Source: an uncultured Actinomycetes bacterium
GTDB lineage: Bacteria > Actinomycetota > Aquicultoria > CAJVYJ01
DNA: 21,726 bases
NCBI GenBank assembly: GCA_913009475.1
Contig: CAJVYJ010000008.1
Location: forward strand, 1 to 21,726
Direction of reading: 5' to 3'
In this document: one piece after another, positions 20,665 to 21,726 of the stretch
Layout of the letters: every line of letters starts with the position of its first letter
Numbering within the stretch: position 1 is the stretch's first letter
Made by a program: the position numbers and the translations under genes
Notes under the pieces: generated by a model
Seen by the model: the letters and a program-made list of their open reading frames with translations, nothing else
Told to the model about the DNA's origin: nothing
Databases searched by the model: none

Positions 20665-21585
20665 TTACTCCAAGATTTCCGGTTCCGCGCATCGCCTCAG
20701 TACTTCACTGTAACGCCAATTGGCGTCATCCTGAATCTCTTTTATCAGCTCTTCGTTTCCGGGGGCGAACAGATGACGAAAACGGCCTTGGGTCTTTAGC
20801 CACTCTTCGACCGGTTTCGGATTACGCACCTTAACACTCAAGGTCCACTTGCCGTCTTCCACTTCAAAAAGCGGCCAAAATCGAGTTTGCACACCAAGCT
20901 TAGCGATGGCGATCGTATCATTGGCTCCGTGGCGCCAACCGCGCGGACAAGGAGATAAGATATTTAAAAACGCCGGCCCATCAACAGCAAACGCCTTGGT
21001 CGCTTTTCTATTCAAGTCTTTCCAATGGCTGACTGAAGCCTGGCCGATATACGGAATATTATGAGCGGCAATAATAGCGCTGAGATCTTTTCGTATCTGT
21101 GTTTTTCCCGCCGGCGTCGTAGTTGTCCAGGCCCCTTTTGGCGTCGCGCTGGAACGTTGGATGCCGGTATTCATATAAGCGCCGTTGTCATAACAGACAT
21201 AAACAAAATTATGGCCGCGTTCCAAAGCCCCGGAGAGCGATTGCAAGCCGATATCATAAGTGCCGCCGTCACCGCCAAACGCCACAAAACGAAGTTCTTT
21301 TTTAATCTTGCCCTTTCTCTTTAAAACATTATATGCCGCCTCGACACCACTAATTGTAGCGGATACATTTTCAAAGGCATTGTGAATATAAGATGATTTC
21401 CAGGCGGTATAAGGATAGATAGTCGTGGAAACCTCCAGACAACCGGTAGCGCAACCAACAACAACCGGCGCGTCCGCCGCCGCTAAGACTTGTCTGACGG
21501 CGATTGAGGCGCCACAGCCGGCGCAAAGACGATGACCGCCGGTTAAATAATCCGGTTGCTCTGTTAAATCTTTTAGATTAGCCAT
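20665..21585 (-). CDS. porB: Pyruvate:ferredoxin oxidoreductase, beta subunit
   Basis: A 306-residue thiamine-diphosphate-binding subunit of the multi-subunit (archaeal-type) enzyme that converts pyruvate and CoA to acetyl-CoA, CO2 and reduced ferredoxin. Cluster ligands are probably C21 and C24 (CAGC), C49 (CATGC) and C213 (SPCPRGW). The ThDP/Mg site is GDGGTYDIG (105-113) continuing to YDN (132-134), followed by GAYMNTGIQRSSATP. These motifs favour PorB over other 2-oxoacid oxidoreductases, although 2-ketoisovalerate (VorB) cannot be fully excluded. AAGGA lies unusually close (2 bases) to the ATG. It follows porA after 71 bp. Confidence 0.93.
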   Translation of the reverse strand: MANLKDLTEQPDYLTGGHRLCAGCGASIAVRQVLAAADAPVVVGCATGCLEVSTTIYPYTAWKSSYIHNAFENVSATISGVEAAYNVLKRKGKIKKELRFVAFGGDGGTYDIGLQSLSGALERGHNFVYVCYDNGAYMNTGIQRSSATPKGAWTTTTPAGKTQIRKDLSAIIAAHNIPYIGQASVSHWKDLNRKATKAFAVDGPAFLNILSPCPRGWRHGANDTIAIAKLGVQTRFWPLFEVEDGKWTLSVKVRNPKPVEEWLKTQGRFRHLFAPGNEELIKEIQDDANWRYSEVLRRCAEPEILE

Positions 21586-21656
21586 AATCCTTCACTTTCT
21601 ATGAGCCCCCCGAAAGAACTTTTCGGCCGGACATCTATATATCTTCTATATACTTA

Positions 21657-21726
21657 TTATTCGCGCAAACCTAAATAGCCCACAGTCTCCGTCACTTTAC
21701 CGCTGTCAACCACTTTTTTTAGACGG
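21657..21726 (-). CDS. porA: Pyruvate:ferredoxin oxidoreductase alpha subunit, C-terminal end (partial)
   Basis: The last 22 codons and TAA of a gene running in from the right edge. The peptide ends SGKVTETVGYLGLRE, which has the look of PorA C-termini ('...FLGLRE') and lies directly upstream of porB in the same direction, as in known por operons. Only the very end is visible, so the name depends mainly on context. The 71-bp gap to porB has a 6-bp hairpin (CCGAAA with TTTCGG, 21610-21626) of unknown meaning. Confidence 0.7.
   Translation of the reverse strand, partial: RLKKVVDSGKVTETVGYLGLRE

Noticed and set aside
20509..20799. Plus-strand frame of 96 codons
   Set aside because: It is made of repeat sequence followed by antisense of porB, with no start signal.
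21610..21626. Terminator between porA and porB
   Set aside because: The stem is only 6 bp, has no U tract in the reading direction, and lies within an expected operon.

Overview
The window reads as a chromosomal segment of an anaerobic bacterium, probably a metagenome-assembled contig. Its first 46 bases are Illumina library adapter rather than genome. Pointers to lifestyle and lineage are a stand-alone archaeal-type pyruvate:ferredoxin oxidoreductase beta subunit with the end of an alpha subunit, a Pyrococcus-like one-cluster ferredoxin, an [FeFe]-hydrogenase-like sensor, a CooT-type nickel protein, CIRCE-controlled groESL, and a large secreted protein that resembles the actinobacterial DUF6049 family. 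Together these suggest a deep-branching, uncultured anaerobic actinobacterial lineage. That assignment is inference and was not tested by phylogeny.

Layout. 1-46 adapter; 47-376 the 3' end of tsaD; 439-2563 a CIRCE-controlled groES-groEL operon ending in a strong terminator. 2585-3097 (minus) is a small membrane protein. 3098-3566 is a gap holding a 169-bp terminal-inverted-repeat element (MITE-like) and a Fur-box-like palindrome in front of a ferredoxin gene (3567-3758). 3834-6191 (minus) is lon. Divergent from lon lies a plus-strand run: a secreted/membrane DUF6049-like protein, a small TadE-like membrane protein, then a PIN-TM-TPR fusion behind its own promoter (apparently leaderless), then trxA and a CooT-family gene.

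10451-15100 (minus) is a compact signalling and transport run, read from high to low coordinates: an [FeFe]-hydrogenase-like protein fused to a GGDEF diguanylate cyclase, a TauE/SafE permease, a LytS-type histidine kinase and a LytTR response regulator. A STAS anti-anti-sigma-like gene (15544-15960) lies divergently on the other side of a repeat-filled gap. Next comes a minus-strand run lysC-asd-CDF transporter-TIGR00725-like Rossmann protein (19631 to 15957), pairing the first two steps of aspartate-family amino acid synthesis with a metal exporter. A small membrane protein (19934-20242) sits between repeat-rich gaps, and porB plus the end of porA (minus) close the window.

The most notable features are the hydrogenase-like/GGDEF fusion (an Fe-S or H2/redox sensor with an intact cyclase site and I-site), the membrane-tethered PIN-TPR protein, and a family of mosaic intergenic repeats. 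Long stretches of one gap (15142-15255) recur inverted at 20446-20574, and near-8-base periodic modules recur at 19729-19792, 20344-20409 and in scrambled order at 3199-3243. No tRNA, rRNA, CRISPR array or intact transposase gene was seen.
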